NCBI GenBank assembly: GCA_947452785.1
Contig: CANGDZ010000007.1
Coordinates: 1 to 64,000, forward strand
Length of the DNA stretch: 64,000 nt
From: Comamonadaceae bacterium
GTDB taxonomy: Bacteria > Pseudomonadota > Gammaproteobacteria > Burkholderiales > Burkholderiaceae_C
Direction: 5' to 3'
How positions within the stretch are numbered: position 1 is the stretch's first letter; every line of letters starts with the position of its first letter. The notes beneath the pieces are model-generated. The model had not been told where the DNA came from and searched no databases. It worked only from the letters and a program-made list of their open reading frames with translations. This document shows, in pieces, positions 1-8,147 of this stretch. Both the position numbers and the translations under genes were made by a program.

Positions 1-159
1 CAAACCTATTGCCAAAGGGTGGAATCGGCCTTGCCCAAAGGAGGGCAGGTCAATATTTTGCAAATGACCGATAAACAGTACGAACGCATCATCAGTTTTC
101 ACGGCAGGCGCAAAGACCCAGCGAAAAAAACACCCGATCAGTTCGATTTATTCGGGTAA
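1..159 (+). CDS. cas2: CRISPR-associated endonuclease Cas2, C-terminal part (cut by window start)
   Basis: Frame 1 is open from the first base and stops at TAA 157-159, giving 52 codons. The tail reads KGGQVNILQMTDKQYERI, then a basic stretch, and ends PDQFDLFG. The pattern of a last beta-strand followed by Y-x-x-I and a Phe-Asp-Leu-Phe end is typical of short Cas2 proteins (about 100 aa) of type II-C and related systems. Cas2 works with Cas1 as the spacer-integration complex. The CRISPR array starts 66 bp downstream, which supports the call. Cas1 and the effector (expected Cas9) would lie left of the window and are not visible. Confidence 0.8.
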   Translation, partial: QTYCQRVESALPKGGQVNILQMTDKQYERIISFHGRRKDPAKKTPDQFDLFG

Positions 160-225
160 AGGAGCGATTTTGAAGAGACGGACAACAGAGAAAGTCTTTG
201 CGAAACAGAGACTTATCGTTGTCCT
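160..225. other. Spacer between cas2 and the CRISPR array, with a small stem-loop
   Basis: This 66-bp stretch has no gene. It holds a 6-bp inverted repeat, AAGTCT at 192-197 and AGACTT at 209-214, with an 11-nt loop. No T-run follows on either strand, so a terminator role is uncertain. No anti-repeat matching the CRISPR repeat is present, so a tracrRNA gene is not here. Confidence 0.5.
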
Positions 226-519
226 AGTCTAGTCGATTGGGAAATGCGCTCTGACCGGAACTCGAAATTCCATCTTATGGCCCGCCACATTAGTCTAGTC
301 GATTGGGAAATGCGCTCTGACCGGAACAATAGGAGTACCTCTTGCGTAGCCGCTGACAGTCTAGTCGATTAGGAAATGCGCTCTGACCGGAACAACCGCC
401 CCAAGATTGACCTCGCGCAATTGAGTCTAGTCGATTGGAAAATGCGCTCTGACCGGAACACTGCATCTTTCCCATCATCCTTGCCGGGAAGTCTATTCGA
501 TTGGGAAATGCGCTCTGAC
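226..519 (-). CRISPR. Short type II-C-like CRISPR array, 5 repeats and 4 spacers
   Basis: 36-bp repeats lie at 226-261, 292-327, 358-393 and 424-459, and a degenerate fifth copy at 490-519. All four spacers are exactly 30 bp. Copies 3 and 4 each carry one substitution near the middle. Copy 5 has one substitution and loses its last 6 bp. Read on the minus strand the repeat begins GTTCCGGTCAGAGC and ends CGACTAGACT. That matches the layout of type II-C repeats, which begin G-T-T and end in a -10-like element so that each repeat can act as its own promoter. The 36/30 geometry and the adjacent Cas2 tail agree. Orientation is an inference: if the array were read on plus, the degenerate copy would be a normal trailer-end repeat. 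Confidence 0.9.
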
Positions 520-528
520 TGTCGTGTC

Positions 529-1371
529 TCAGCGCGAACAAGCCGGCCCGACTAGCTCGGGCCGGTATTCAAAGTGCACCGTGTCAAAGTGTGCCCATTT
601 GCCACCCCAAATAAAGCCTTCTTGTTCAAAGACCGTGACCACGCGTTGCAGCGTGGGATCTTTCAGTACCGCAGCCGGGTAGGTGCAAGCGCCTTCTTCG
701 GTGCAGCCGCTCCACTGCCAGTAGCGTCCCAGGCCGTGTGGCAGGGTGAAGTCCACCGCCGCGCCAAAAGCATGGGCGCTCAGGCGCGGTGCACCCGCAA
801 TGCGGCGCCAGTAAAAGCTGCCAGCGGGCTGGCGTACATAGGCGGCGGTGGCCACTTCTTGGGCCAGTGTGCGGCCCACCCGTTCTATGGCTTGGGCTGC
901 GCCGTTCAGGCGGGTGAACAGCAGCGTGCGGCCGTTCGGTGCCCAGGGCACGGCCACCAAGTGGCGCTGCACTTCGGTGGGTGTGGCGCCGTACAGAACC
1001 GTGAAGAAGGGCTGAGCGCGCATGCGGCCCGGGTCTTGGTTGCGCAGCGGCGGTGTGGCCGGAAATCCTGCGGCATAAGGCTGAGCCAGTTGGGTTTTCA
1101 GGTCGGCTTGGTTCAGCAATTGTGCGTGTGGCAGGTGGTCCTTGTGCTCGTCAAATTCAAAGCGCTGACCCGTGAAACTGACCAAGGCCTGATCTGACGC
1201 GGCGTTCACTTGCGGCGCCCAAAACTCGGGGTAGGCCTGGCGCAGACATTCGGGACCGCTCAGCGCCAGTGCCGGCGTGGCTGCGCCCAACACCAGAGCA
1301 GTGAATGCAAGCCCCACAGGGCTTCTAAGGATGAACAAAAAGATAAACATTGACGCAAGACAAGTAGGCAT
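529..1371 (-). CDS. Peptidase M15 family, D-alanyl-D-alanine carboxypeptidase-like, exported
   Basis: 280 aa. A hydrophobic signal segment follows the start (MFIFLFILRSPVGLAF, then an Ala-rich end). The C-terminal third has the zinc-peptidase pattern of M15/VanY-type enzymes: His in SAHAFGAAVDF with the Asp seven residues on, and the last His in FDTVHFEYRPEL. Such enzymes trim peptidoglycan peptides in the periplasm. A second ATG at codon 8 (1350) would give a cleaner signal peptide; neither start has an obvious ribosome site. The stop codon lies only 9 bp from the last, degenerate CRISPR repeat, so there is no room for a conventional CRISPR leader on this side. It is divergent from the lactate permease. 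Confidence 0.75.
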   Translation of the reverse strand: MPTCLASMFIFLFILRSPVGLAFTALVLGAATPALALSGPECLRQAYPEFWAPQVNAASDQALVSFTGQRFEFDEHKDHLPHAQLLNQADLKTQLAQPYAAGFPATPPLRNQDPGRMRAQPFFTVLYGATPTEVQRHLVAVPWAPNGRTLLFTRLNGAAQAIERVGRTLAQEVATAAYVRQPAGSFYWRRIAGAPRLSAHAFGAAVDFTLPHGLGRYWQWSGCTEEGACTYPAAVLKDPTLQRVVTVFEQEGFIWGGKWAHFDTVHFEYRPELVGPACSR

Positions 1372-1423
1372 TAATTAAGGCCATTGAAAATTCGTCTCTT
1401 GATCAACATCAACGGAGACAAGC

Positions 1424-3085
1424 ATGGCCTGGCAACAAATATACGACCCTTTCGGCAACATGATCATTTCGACGGCGCTGGCAGCGATCCCCGTGGTGGT
1501 GATGTTGGCCGCGCTCGGCTTTTTTCACATCAAAGCGCACATCGCGGCGGGCATCGGCCTTTTGGCTGCTGTGTTAGTGGCCGTTTTTGCCTACGGCATG
1601 CCCGCTGAGATGGCCGGCAAGGCCGCCATGTACGGTGGATTTACGGGCTTGTTGCCGATTGGCTGGATTGTGCTGAACATCATATTCTTGCAGCAGTTGG
1701 CGGAGAAGAACGGCAGTTTCAAAATTTTGCAAGACTCACTCTCGGGCATCACCGAAGACCGACGTTTGCAACTGCTGTTGATTGCGTTTTGCTTTGGTGC
1801 TTTCTTCGAAGGCGCTGCAGGCTTTGGCACACCGGTAGCGGTGACGGCCGGTATTTTGATTGGCCTGGGTTTCTCGCCGCTGGCGGCTTCGGGTTTGAGC
1901 TTGATTGCCAATACGGCCCCAGTCGCCTTTGGCGCTTTGGGCACGCCGGTCATCACGCTGGCCAAGGTACATGGTTACGACCTGATGGAGGTCACCGCCA
2001 TGATCGGGCGCCAGTTGCCGTTCTTCTCGCTCTTGGTGCCGTTCTGGTTGATCTGGGCCTTTGCCGGTCGTAAGGCGATGATGGAAATCTGGCCCGCCTT
2101 GTTGGTCACGGGCCTGTCCTTTGCGATCCCGCAGTACCTGGTATCTAACTTCATTGGCCCTGAGTTGGTGGACATCATTGCGGCCATCGTCTCGATGGGT
2201 TCGTTGATTTTGTTTTTACGCGTGTGGCAACCCGAGCAACTGTGGACCTCGCCTTCCATGCGCGGCCACGATATGAGCGCGCATGAGGCCAAAGAACCGC
2301 AAGCTGTCGTTCGTCACAGCCAGGCTGATTTAATTCGCGCATGGACACCTTGGGTCATTTTGTCGGTGTTCGTTTTTGTGTGGGGACTGCCTGAGTTTAA
2401 AAACTATCTGAACGCCCTGTTTGCGCCCAAGTTCCCGATTGACGGCCTGCACAACCTGATCATGAAAGTGCCACCGGTGGTGACCACGCCGCACCCCGAG
2501 GCTGCGGTCTATACGCTCAATCTGTTGTCGGCCACGGGTACCGGCATCTTGTTGTCGGCCATCGTCGGCGCGCTGGTGATGAAGTACAACCCGATGGAGA
2601 TCGTCGGTAACTACCTGCGCACTTTTTGGTTGGTGCGTTATTCGTTGTTGACCATTGTGTTGATGCTGGCGCTGGGCACCTTGACGCGCTACTCAGGCAC
2701 CGACACCACGCTGGGGCTGGCCTTTGCCAATTCAGGCGTGTTCTATCCTTTCTTTGGCACCCTGATGGGCTGGGTCGGCGTAGCCATGACGGGCTCGGAC
2801 ACGGCGTCTAACGTGCTGTTTGGTGGCATGCAAAAAGTAGCGGCCGAGCAACTGGGTTTGTCGCCCAACCTGATGGGCGCGGCCAACAGCTCGGGCGGCG
2901 TGATGGGCAAGATGATCGACGCGCAGTCCATCGTTGTGGCCTCCACGGCCACGCGCTGGTTCGACCATGAAGGCGACATTCTTCGCTATGTTTTTTTCCA
3001 TTCCATCGCCCTGGCCTGTCTGGTCGGTTTGTTTGTGACCTTGCAAGCCTATGTGTGGCCGTTCACCAGTATGGTGGTGCATTGA
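1424..3085 (+). CDS. lctP: L-lactate permease, LctP family
   Basis: 553 aa with about a dozen hydrophobic segments spread over the whole length, as expected for the LctP/LldP proton-lactate symporters of the inner membrane (about 550 aa). Recognisable family stretches are FFEGAAGFGTPVAVTAGIL near residue 130, SLIANTAPVAFGALGTPVI near 165, and the C-terminal GSDTASNVLFGGMQ and AANSSGGVMGKMI. The ATG at 1424 is preceded by an ACGGAGA ribosome site. It may import lactate or glycolate. No lactate dehydrogenase gene is adjacent, so the substrate remains a family-level inference. Confidence 0.92.
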   Translation: MAWQQIYDPFGNMIISTALAAIPVVVMLAALGFFHIKAHIAAGIGLLAAVLVAVFAYGMPAEMAGKAAMYGGFTGLLPIGWIVLNIIFLQQLAEKNGSFKILQDSLSGITEDRRLQLLLIAFCFGAFFEGAAGFGTPVAVTAGILIGLGFSPLAASGLSLIANTAPVAFGALGTPVITLAKVHGYDLMEVTAMIGRQLPFFSLLVPFWLIWAFAGRKAMMEIWPALLVTGLSFAIPQYLVSNFIGPELVDIIAAIVSMGSLILFLRVWQPEQLWTSPSMRGHDMSAHEAKEPQAVVRHSQADLIRAWTPWVILSVFVFVWGLPEFKNYLNALFAPKFPIDGLHNLIMKVPPVVTTPHPEAAVYTLNLLSATGTGILLSAIVGALVMKYNPMEIVGNYLRTFWLVRYSLLTIVLMLALGTLTRYSGTDTTLGLAFANSGVFYPFFGTLMGWVGVAMTGSDTASNVLFGGMQKVAAEQLGLSPNLMGAANSSGGVMGKMIDAQSIVVASTATRWFDHEGDILRYVFFHSIALACLVGLFVTLQAYVWPFTSMVVH

Positions 3086-3091
3086 AATGGC

Positions 3092-3949
3092 TCACAAGCT
3101 GAGCAACTCCACGCTGCGCGTCAGCACCGGGCGGCACAAAATTTTGTAGCCGTCGGCGTCAAAGCCTGCCGCCAAGGTGCTCAGTTGCCGCGCCTCGTCC
3201 GGCGTGGCGGCGCTGCCCAAATAGCACCAGTGGTTCACGACGTGGATTTGCGTGAGTTCTGCGTCGCGCTCCACCAAGCCTATTGCGCCTTCGTGCGGCC
3301 AGCATTCCACCCGCAAGCCGAGCAGGCTGGTAAACAGGCGTTCGCTGTGGGCTTGCGGCGTTTCATCACCCCGGCATACGCCCGCACATTGACGGATCGC
3401 AGCGCGAAAGCAGGCCTTGCTGGGCGGCAACTTTTCCAGACCCAAAGGGGCATAACAGAGCTTGTTTTGATCGGCCAGTGCGCGCAGTGCATCGAGCGCC
3501 GCATGGCGACTGGCAAACAGGCCGTACAGGTCGGGCACGCGCGCAAAGTCGATGTCTTTGGCGTACACCACCTCGGGCACGCCCTGCGTCATTTGCAGGC
3601 TGCACAGTTGCTTGTTACGGCGCAGCTTTTGGTTGAACAGTGGGTGCTGCGCCTTGATCATTTGCGCCTCCAGCAACAGCGCGCCAATCTCACCCGCGGT
3701 GCGGATATGGCTGATGCGCTGGGTCTGGCGCAGCATGCGCGCTTCGTCCTGCGTGCGAAGGTGCGACAGCAGCCGTGCGCGGATGTTCACACTTTTGCCG
3801 ATGTACAGCGGCAAGTCCCCTTCTTGGCCATGAAACACGTAAACACCCGCACCTGTGGGCGCGTCTTCAATGGCAGCGCGCAGATGCTGCGGATATTCGT
3901 AGACCCGAATGTCCTCAAAGTCGTCACGGCGGCGGCGGGGCAGTTGCAT
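3092..3949 (-). CDS. cho: GIY-YIG excinuclease, Cho-like (UvrC N-terminal homologue)
   Basis: About 285 aa when started at the ATG at 3949. The reading frame stays open upstream to 4096, but that extension overlaps the next gene and lacks family character. The GIY-YIG nuclease core is seen as GVYVFHG with LYIGKS, followed by the conserved Arg (IRARLLSHL) and the Glu of GALLLEAQMIK. Cho is the single-domain relative of UvrC that makes the 3' incision during nucleotide excision repair of bulky lesions. E. coli Cho is about 295 aa and belongs to the SOS response; no LexA box was seen here. The gene converges on lctP with a 6-bp gap. Confidence 0.82.
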   Translation of the reverse strand: MQLPRRRRDDFEDIRVYEYPQHLRAAIEDAPTGAGVYVFHGQEGDLPLYIGKSVNIRARLLSHLRTQDEARMLRQTQRISHIRTAGEIGALLLEAQMIKAQHPLFNQKLRRNKQLCSLQMTQGVPEVVYAKDIDFARVPDLYGLFASRHAALDALRALADQNKLCYAPLGLEKLPPSKACFRAAIRQCAGVCRGDETPQAHSERLFTSLLGLRVECWPHEGAIGLVERDAELTQIHVVNHWCYLGSAATPDEARQLSTLAAGFDADGYKILCRPVLTRSVELLSL

Positions 3950-4077
3950 GGGGAGCGATTGTGACCTGCTTGTGTGGCCCTCGCTTTTTGATGGAATCTG
4001 TTGACTTGCATCAGTGAAAAATTGAATCAGGGGCCGCAAACTGCAATGCATGACTTGATATAAGAAGGAAGTACTGT

Positions 4078-4473
4078 ATGTCGCACTACCATGCACTGGT
4101 TTGGCTGGATCACGTTGAGGCGCATGTCATGCATATCAGTCCTGACGATGTGGAAAAGTCTGTGATCCAACCCAAAGATCAACACCACAAACTTCACTCA
4201 CGTGCTGGCACTCTAGGGGATGGGCGCGCCCCTGAGGATCAGGACTACTACCACCGAGTCGTCGAAGCACTGAAAGGCGCCACGGAAATCTTGATCGTGG
4301 GCCCCGCACAGGCCAAGCTCCAACTGATCAAACACATCCATGCACATGACCCTGATGTGGTGAAAAAAGTGGTGGGCGTGGAGACCGTGGACCATCCCAC
4401 CGATGCGCAGTTGGTCGCTTACGCACGCAAGTACTTTTTGGCGAAAGACAAGATGCTGCAGGGCGCAGCCTAA
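4078..4473 (+). CDS. 'Translational machinery protein' family, eRF1-domain-3-like
   Basis: 131 aa, opening MSHYHALVWLDHVEAHVMHI and continuing with His-rich turns (QHHKLHS) and the strand GATEILIVGPAQAK. The protein resembles a small family annotated in betaproteobacteria as translational machinery protein, related to the eRF1/aRF1 domain-3 fold. Its molecular role is not established. The start is supported by an AAGGAAG ribosome site. It stands alone, divergent from cho and convergent with the SRAP gene. The name is from memory of the family pattern, so treat the function as unknown. Confidence 0.65.
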   Translation: MSHYHALVWLDHVEAHVMHISPDDVEKSVIQPKDQHHKLHSRAGTLGDGRAPEDQDYYHRVVEALKGATEILIVGPAQAKLQLIKHIHAHDPDVVKKVVGVETVDHPTDAQLVAYARKYFLAKDKMLQGAA

Positions 4474-4509
4474 TCCGAGACGCTGTTGGCAAAGCGCCAA
4501 CGTGCGCGC

Positions 4510-4523
4510 ACTTAGCGCTAAGT
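4510..4523. repeat. 14-bp perfect palindrome between convergent genes
   Basis: ACTTAGCGCTAAGT reads the same on both strands. A second inverted repeat, GTTGGC/GCCAAC with a 5-nt centre, lies just before it (about 4482-4500). Together they may end transcription of the two converging genes. There is no long T-run, so this is only a candidate. Confidence 0.45.
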
Positions 4524-4536
4524 CGCCGTGAGACTT

Positions 4537-5241
4537 TTAAAACAACGGCGCAGTGGTGTGCTCCGCATCTGGCGTCCCTGGTTGCGCCCTGCTCCCTGGC
4601 CCTTCGGCCTTCAATCCTTCCGCTGGCCAGGCCTGCAAGAAGTCGCCGCTTTCCCGCTCACTGGCTTGCAGCCAGTCGTCATAGCGCCCAGGCGGCAAGA
4701 TCACGATCATGCGTTTCTCGTCCTGCGGCTTGTGAAAGTTGCGCATCAGCGCGTGCTCGTCGGCGTTGATCGTCAGCATCGTGAAGCTGTGCACCGTTTC
4801 GCCTTCGGGTGACCGCCACTTAGCCCACAGACCGGCCACGCCCATTGGTTCGTCGTTTGCCAGCGCAATGCGCGTGGGCACCGCTTTACCGCTTCGCCAA
4901 TCGGGTTCAAAGAAAGACTGCACCGGGATGACGCAATGCTGGACGCGCTTCCAAGCATCGCGAAAGCTAGGCTTCTCGGCCACGGTTTCAGTGCGGGCGT
5001 TGTACGTGTGGCGGGCGATCTTGTGGTCTTTGGCCCAATGCGGAATCAGGCCAAAGCTGCCGAGCAGCGCGTCACGATGCGGCACCGCGTCATCGCCCAC
5101 ATCGGCGTTTTCATGGCGCCGAATGAAGGTGCTCAGGTAGCCTGGCCACACATCGCGCCGGGCCAGTTCGCTGGGCATGGTCACGCCGAAATGCTTTTTC
5201 AAGAGAGCTTTGTCGTGGACGGATTCGAAGTGGGCGCACAT
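4537..5241 (-). CDS. yedK: SRAP-family protein (YedK/HMCES), abasic-site DNA-protein crosslinker
   Basis: 234 aa starting MCAHFESV, so Cys2 becomes the N-terminal catalytic residue after Met removal, the hallmark of SRAP proteins. Further family positions are the Asn/Arg of YNARTETVAEKPSFRDAW, the Glu of PVQSFFEPDW, and the His in NFHKPQDEKRM. These proteins form a thiazolidine crosslink with abasic sites in single-stranded DNA and shield them during replication. The motif around the Glu is QSFFEPDW rather than the common DGFYEW, so this belongs to a divergent subgroup. The gene is divergent from the glutathione peroxidase operon. Confidence 0.9.
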   Translation of the reverse strand: MCAHFESVHDKALLKKHFGVTMPSELARRDVWPGYLSTFIRRHENADVGDDAVPHRDALLGSFGLIPHWAKDHKIARHTYNARTETVAEKPSFRDAWKRVQHCVIPVQSFFEPDWRSGKAVPTRIALANDEPMGVAGLWAKWRSPEGETVHSFTMLTINADEHALMRNFHKPQDEKRMIVILPPGRYDDWLQASERESGDFLQAWPAEGLKAEGPGSRAQPGTPDAEHTTAPLF

Positions 5242-5372
5242 GCAGGGACTTTAATCCGCTGAATTCATTTTTTCGATCCCCTTGATTGAATGCAGTTCAC
5301 AAAACAGACTGCGAGACAAGTTTTTTCAATTAAAGTAGACTACACAGTCACAAATCAGAACCTGGAGTTCGC

Positions 5373-5963
5373 ATGACTTTACGCGCGGCATTCAAAGCCC
5401 TCTTGGGGCTGAGCTTGGGCCTGTGTTTCAGCGTGGGGGCCATGGCGGCAGACCCTGCGTCCAAGGCAGCGGCCTGCCCGGCCCTGTTGCAGCACAACTT
5501 GCTGCGCCTGCAGGATGAAAAGCCGCAGTCGCTGTGCCAGTACACCGGCAAAGTGCTGTTGGTGGTCAACACCGCCAGTTACTGCGGTTTCACGCCCCAG
5601 TACAAAGACTTGGAGGCGCTGCACGCCAAATACGCCGACAAAGGCTTGGTGGTGCTGGGCTTTCCGTCGAACGATTTTGCGCAGGAGAAAACCACCAACA
5701 AAGAAATCGCTGATTTTTGCGAGAACACTTTTGGCGTGAAATTTCCCATGTTCACCAAGACCGCCGTTACCGGCGCTGACGCCGCCCCGCTGTACAAACA
5801 ACTTGCCGAATTGACCGGTAAAAAGCCGAGCTGGAATTTCTTCAAATACCTGATCGGCCGTGACGGCAAGGTGGTGGACACCTTTGGCAGCATGACCAAC
5901 CCCAGCAGCCGCAGCGTGGTCAGCGCAATCGAAAAAAGTCTGGCCGCACCGGCGGCGAACTGA
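5373..5963 (+). CDS. Glutathione peroxidase family protein, periplasmic
   Basis: 196 aa with an N-terminal signal peptide (hydrophobic residues 8-22, then AMA-ADP as a likely cleavage site). The catalytic motif is NTASYCGFTPQY with Cys71 in the position of the peroxidatic residue. The second motif is GFPSNDF instead of the usual GFPCNQF, so the resolving Cys and the Gln of the classical catalytic set are both changed. The WNF motif is present (SWNFFKYLI). Family members reduce hydroperoxides, including lipid hydroperoxides. It is the first gene of a packed cluster; only 2 bp separate its stop from the next ATG, which ties it to lipid chemistry at the membrane. Confidence 0.87.
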   Translation: MTLRAAFKALLGLSLGLCFSVGAMAADPASKAAACPALLQHNLLRLQDEKPQSLCQYTGKVLLVVNTASYCGFTPQYKDLEALHAKYADKGLVVLGFPSNDFAQEKTTNKEIADFCENTFGVKFPMFTKTAVTGADAAPLYKQLAELTGKKPSWNFFKYLIGRDGKVVDTFGSMTNPSSRSVVSAIEKSLAAPAAN

Positions 5964-5965
5964 GT

Positions 5966-7300
5966 ATGGGTTTGCGCAAAATTGCCATAGTCGGCTCCGG
6001 TATTTCGGGGTTGGCCGTGGCCCATACCTTGCACTGCTTCGCTGACATCACCTTGTACGAGGCTGGTGATTATTTTGGCGGCCACACCCACACGGTGGAC
6101 GTGACTTTGCCCACCCCGCAAGGCCCTGTCACGCATGGCGTGGACACCGGGTTTTTGGTGTTCAACGAGCGCACCTACCCGAACTTGATCAATCTGTTTG
6201 CGCAGCTCGGGGTGCAAACCGTGGCGTCCGACATGTCGTTCTCGGTCAAGGTGCCGGGGGCCTTGAATGGCCAAGCGCTGGAGTGGAGCGGCTCGAACCT
6301 AGACACCGTGTTCGCGCAGCGCAGCAACTTGGTGCGGCCTCGCTTTTTGAAAATGCTGGCCGATGTGCTGCGCTTTAACGCGTTGTGCAACCGCATGGTC
6401 AGCGCCAATTTGGACGCCGAGCTGCACCAACCGCTGTCTGATTTTTTGCTGAAAAACCGTTTCAGCAACGAGTTTCGCGACTGGTATTTTTTGCCTATGC
6501 TGGGCTGCATTTGGAGCTGCCCGACCGACCAGATGCTGCGCTTCCCGGTGGCCACCATGATCCGCTTTTGCCACAACCATGGCTTGATTCAAGTGACGAA
6601 TCGGCCCCGCTGGTTCACCGTGCTGGGTGGGGCGCGCCACTATGTGGACAAGATCGTGGCGAAAATGGCCGACAAGCGCTTGAACACGCCGGTGCGTTTG
6701 ATTGAGCGCGATGCCGATGGTGTGCGTATCGTCACCGACGGCCAGGTCGAGCGTTTTGACGAAGTGGTCATTTGCAGCCACTCCGACCAGGCTCTCGCCA
6801 TGTTGCGCGACGCCACGGCTGCCGAGCGCGAGGTGCTGGGCGCGATCCGTTACCAAGCCAATCTGGCGGTGTTGCACACCGACGCGAGCGTGTTGCCCGA
6901 GCGCCCAAAAGCCTGGGCCGCCTGGAACTACGAGCGTGCAGCCAGCGCCGCGCAAGAGTCCACCCGCGTGTGCTTGCACTACCTGCTGAATCGCTTGCAG
7001 CCCTTGCCTTTTGAGCAGCCGGTGGTGGTCTCCTTGAACCCCGTCAGCACCATTGCACCCGAGCTGATCCTGGGCCAGTACAACTACGCGCACCCGGTGT
7101 TCGACCTGGCCGCGATCGAGGCGCAAAAGCGCATGCCGCAATTGCAGGGCCAGCAGCACACCTGGTTTGTCGGGGCGTGGATGGGTTACGGCTTTCATGA
7201 AGACGGTCTCAAAGCCGGCCTGTCCGTGGCGCGTGCATTGCTTGCGCGCATGGGGCAAGGCGACGGCGCTCAAGCCGCCCTGTATCAGAGCGCGACATGA
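5966..7300 (+). CDS. FAD-dependent oxidoreductase of the cyclopropane-fatty-acid gene cluster type
   Basis: 444 aa. The N-terminus carries the dinucleotide-binding fold (IAIVGSGISGLAVAHTL, then the acidic end LYEAGDYFGGHTHT), typical of amine-oxidase / phytoene-desaturase-like flavoproteins. The C-terminal FAD motif GYGFHEDGLKAGLSVA is also present. In many proteobacteria this protein is encoded beside DUF1365 and a CFA-synthase homologue, and it is presumed to act on unsaturated fatty-acyl chains of phospholipids; the exact reaction of this one is not known. It follows the peroxidase by 2 bp and overlaps the DUF1365 gene by 4 bp (ATGA), so translational coupling is likely. Confidence 0.85.
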   Translation: MGLRKIAIVGSGISGLAVAHTLHCFADITLYEAGDYFGGHTHTVDVTLPTPQGPVTHGVDTGFLVFNERTYPNLINLFAQLGVQTVASDMSFSVKVPGALNGQALEWSGSNLDTVFAQRSNLVRPRFLKMLADVLRFNALCNRMVSANLDAELHQPLSDFLLKNRFSNEFRDWYFLPMLGCIWSCPTDQMLRFPVATMIRFCHNHGLIQVTNRPRWFTVLGGARHYVDKIVAKMADKRLNTPVRLIERDADGVRIVTDGQVERFDEVVICSHSDQALAMLRDATAAEREVLGAIRYQANLAVLHTDASVLPERPKAWAAWNYERAASAAQESTRVCLHYLLNRLQPLPFEQPVVVSLNPVSTIAPELILGQYNYAHPVFDLAAIEAQKRMPQLQGQQHTWFVGAWMGYGFHEDGLKAGLSVARALLARMGQGDGAQAALYQSAT

Positions 7301-8088
7301 ACACGGGCGGCGCACTCTTGGGGCTGGGCCAAGTGCGCCATACCCGGCTGCGCCCGACCCGCCATGTGTTTGCTTACCCCAGCTACTTTTTGATGCTGCC
7401 GATGCGGCGCTTGCAAGCCGAAGCGGCGACACAAGGTGCAAAGGCCGATCTGGCCATGAACCGCCGCGCGCCTTTGTCTTTTTACGATGCCGATCATGGC
7501 GACGGCCGCAGTCCCGCACAAGGCGGCGCCTTGGCTTGGATCACCGAGTTGCTGCAGCAAGAAGGCGTGCAGCATGCTGACGGCGAAATTTGGTTGCAAA
7601 CTTTCCCGCGCGTCTGGGGCTACACCTTCAAGCCGGTGAGCTTTTGGTATTGCCACCGGGCGGACGGCCAACTGGCCGCCATCGTGGCCGAGGTGCACAA
7701 CACCTTTGGCGAGCGGCATTGCTATTTGCTGGACGCGCCGCGCTATGGCCACACCCTGCAAGCCAGCAAGGTGTTTCATGTTTCGCCGTTTTGCAGCGTG
7801 GAGGGGCAGTACCGCTTTCGCTTCATGCGCACCGTGCACCAGGGCCAAGAGCGCGTGGTGGCAAGGGTCGACCATGACGAAGACGCCGGCCCATTGATTG
7901 AAACCAGCTGGAGCGGCACCTTGCAACCGGCCACCCGTGAGGCCTTGCGCCAAGCCCTGTGGCGCTATCCGCTGATGACCTGGGGCGTGGTGCTGCGCAT
8001 TCACTGGCAGGCCTTTTTGCTGTGGCGCAAAAAAGTGCCGTTTTGGCGCAAGCCCGCGCCGCCTGAGCATTTTGTGACCCGTGCTTGA
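7297..8088 (+). CDS. DUF1365 family protein
   Basis: 263 aa. It shows the family landmarks RHTRLRPTRHVFAYPSYF at the N-terminus, a central FPRVWGYTFKPVSFWYCH and HNTFGERHCYLL, and KVFHVSPFCSVEGQYRFRF. No catalytic function is established for DUF1365; it is known almost only from its constant place between the FAD oxidoreductase and the CFA-synthase homologue in lipid-modification clusters. Overlap of 4 bp with the upstream gene implies co-translation. The C-terminal part has a hydrophobic stretch (VVLRIHWQAFLLW), so membrane contact is possible. Confidence 0.88.
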   Translation: MNTGGALLGLGQVRHTRLRPTRHVFAYPSYFLMLPMRRLQAEAATQGAKADLAMNRRAPLSFYDADHGDGRSPAQGGALAWITELLQQEGVQHADGEIWLQTFPRVWGYTFKPVSFWYCHRADGQLAAIVAEVHNTFGERHCYLLDAPRYGHTLQASKVFHVSPFCSVEGQYRFRFMRTVHQGQERVVARVDHDEDAGPLIETSWSGTLQPATREALRQALWRYPLMTWGVVLRIHWQAFLLWRKKVPFWRKPAPPEHFVTRA

Positions 8089-8147
8089 GTGCGCAGGTTC
8101 ATCGCTTTGTATTTTAGTTTCTTGTTTTTTATTGATTTCTTGGCACC

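Noticed and set aside
160-225. tracrRNA gene next to the array
   Set aside because: No stretch complementary to the repeat is present outside the array itself. The small stem-loop alone is not enough.
290-541. Open frame across the CRISPR array with a repeated CSGQSAFPNRLD-type peptide
   Set aside because: The repeat-spacer unit is 66 bp, a multiple of three, so the repeat is translated in one frame by chance. There is no ribosome site and the peptide is only the repeat.
3950-4096. Upstream extension of the cho frame
   Set aside because: It overlaps the start of the gene at 4078, and residues before LPRRRRDDF have no similarity to Cho.
5242-5372. ECF sigma (RpoE/ChrR-type) promoter before the lipid cluster
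   Set aside because: No -35/-10 pair of that class could be placed convincingly. Promoter type left open.
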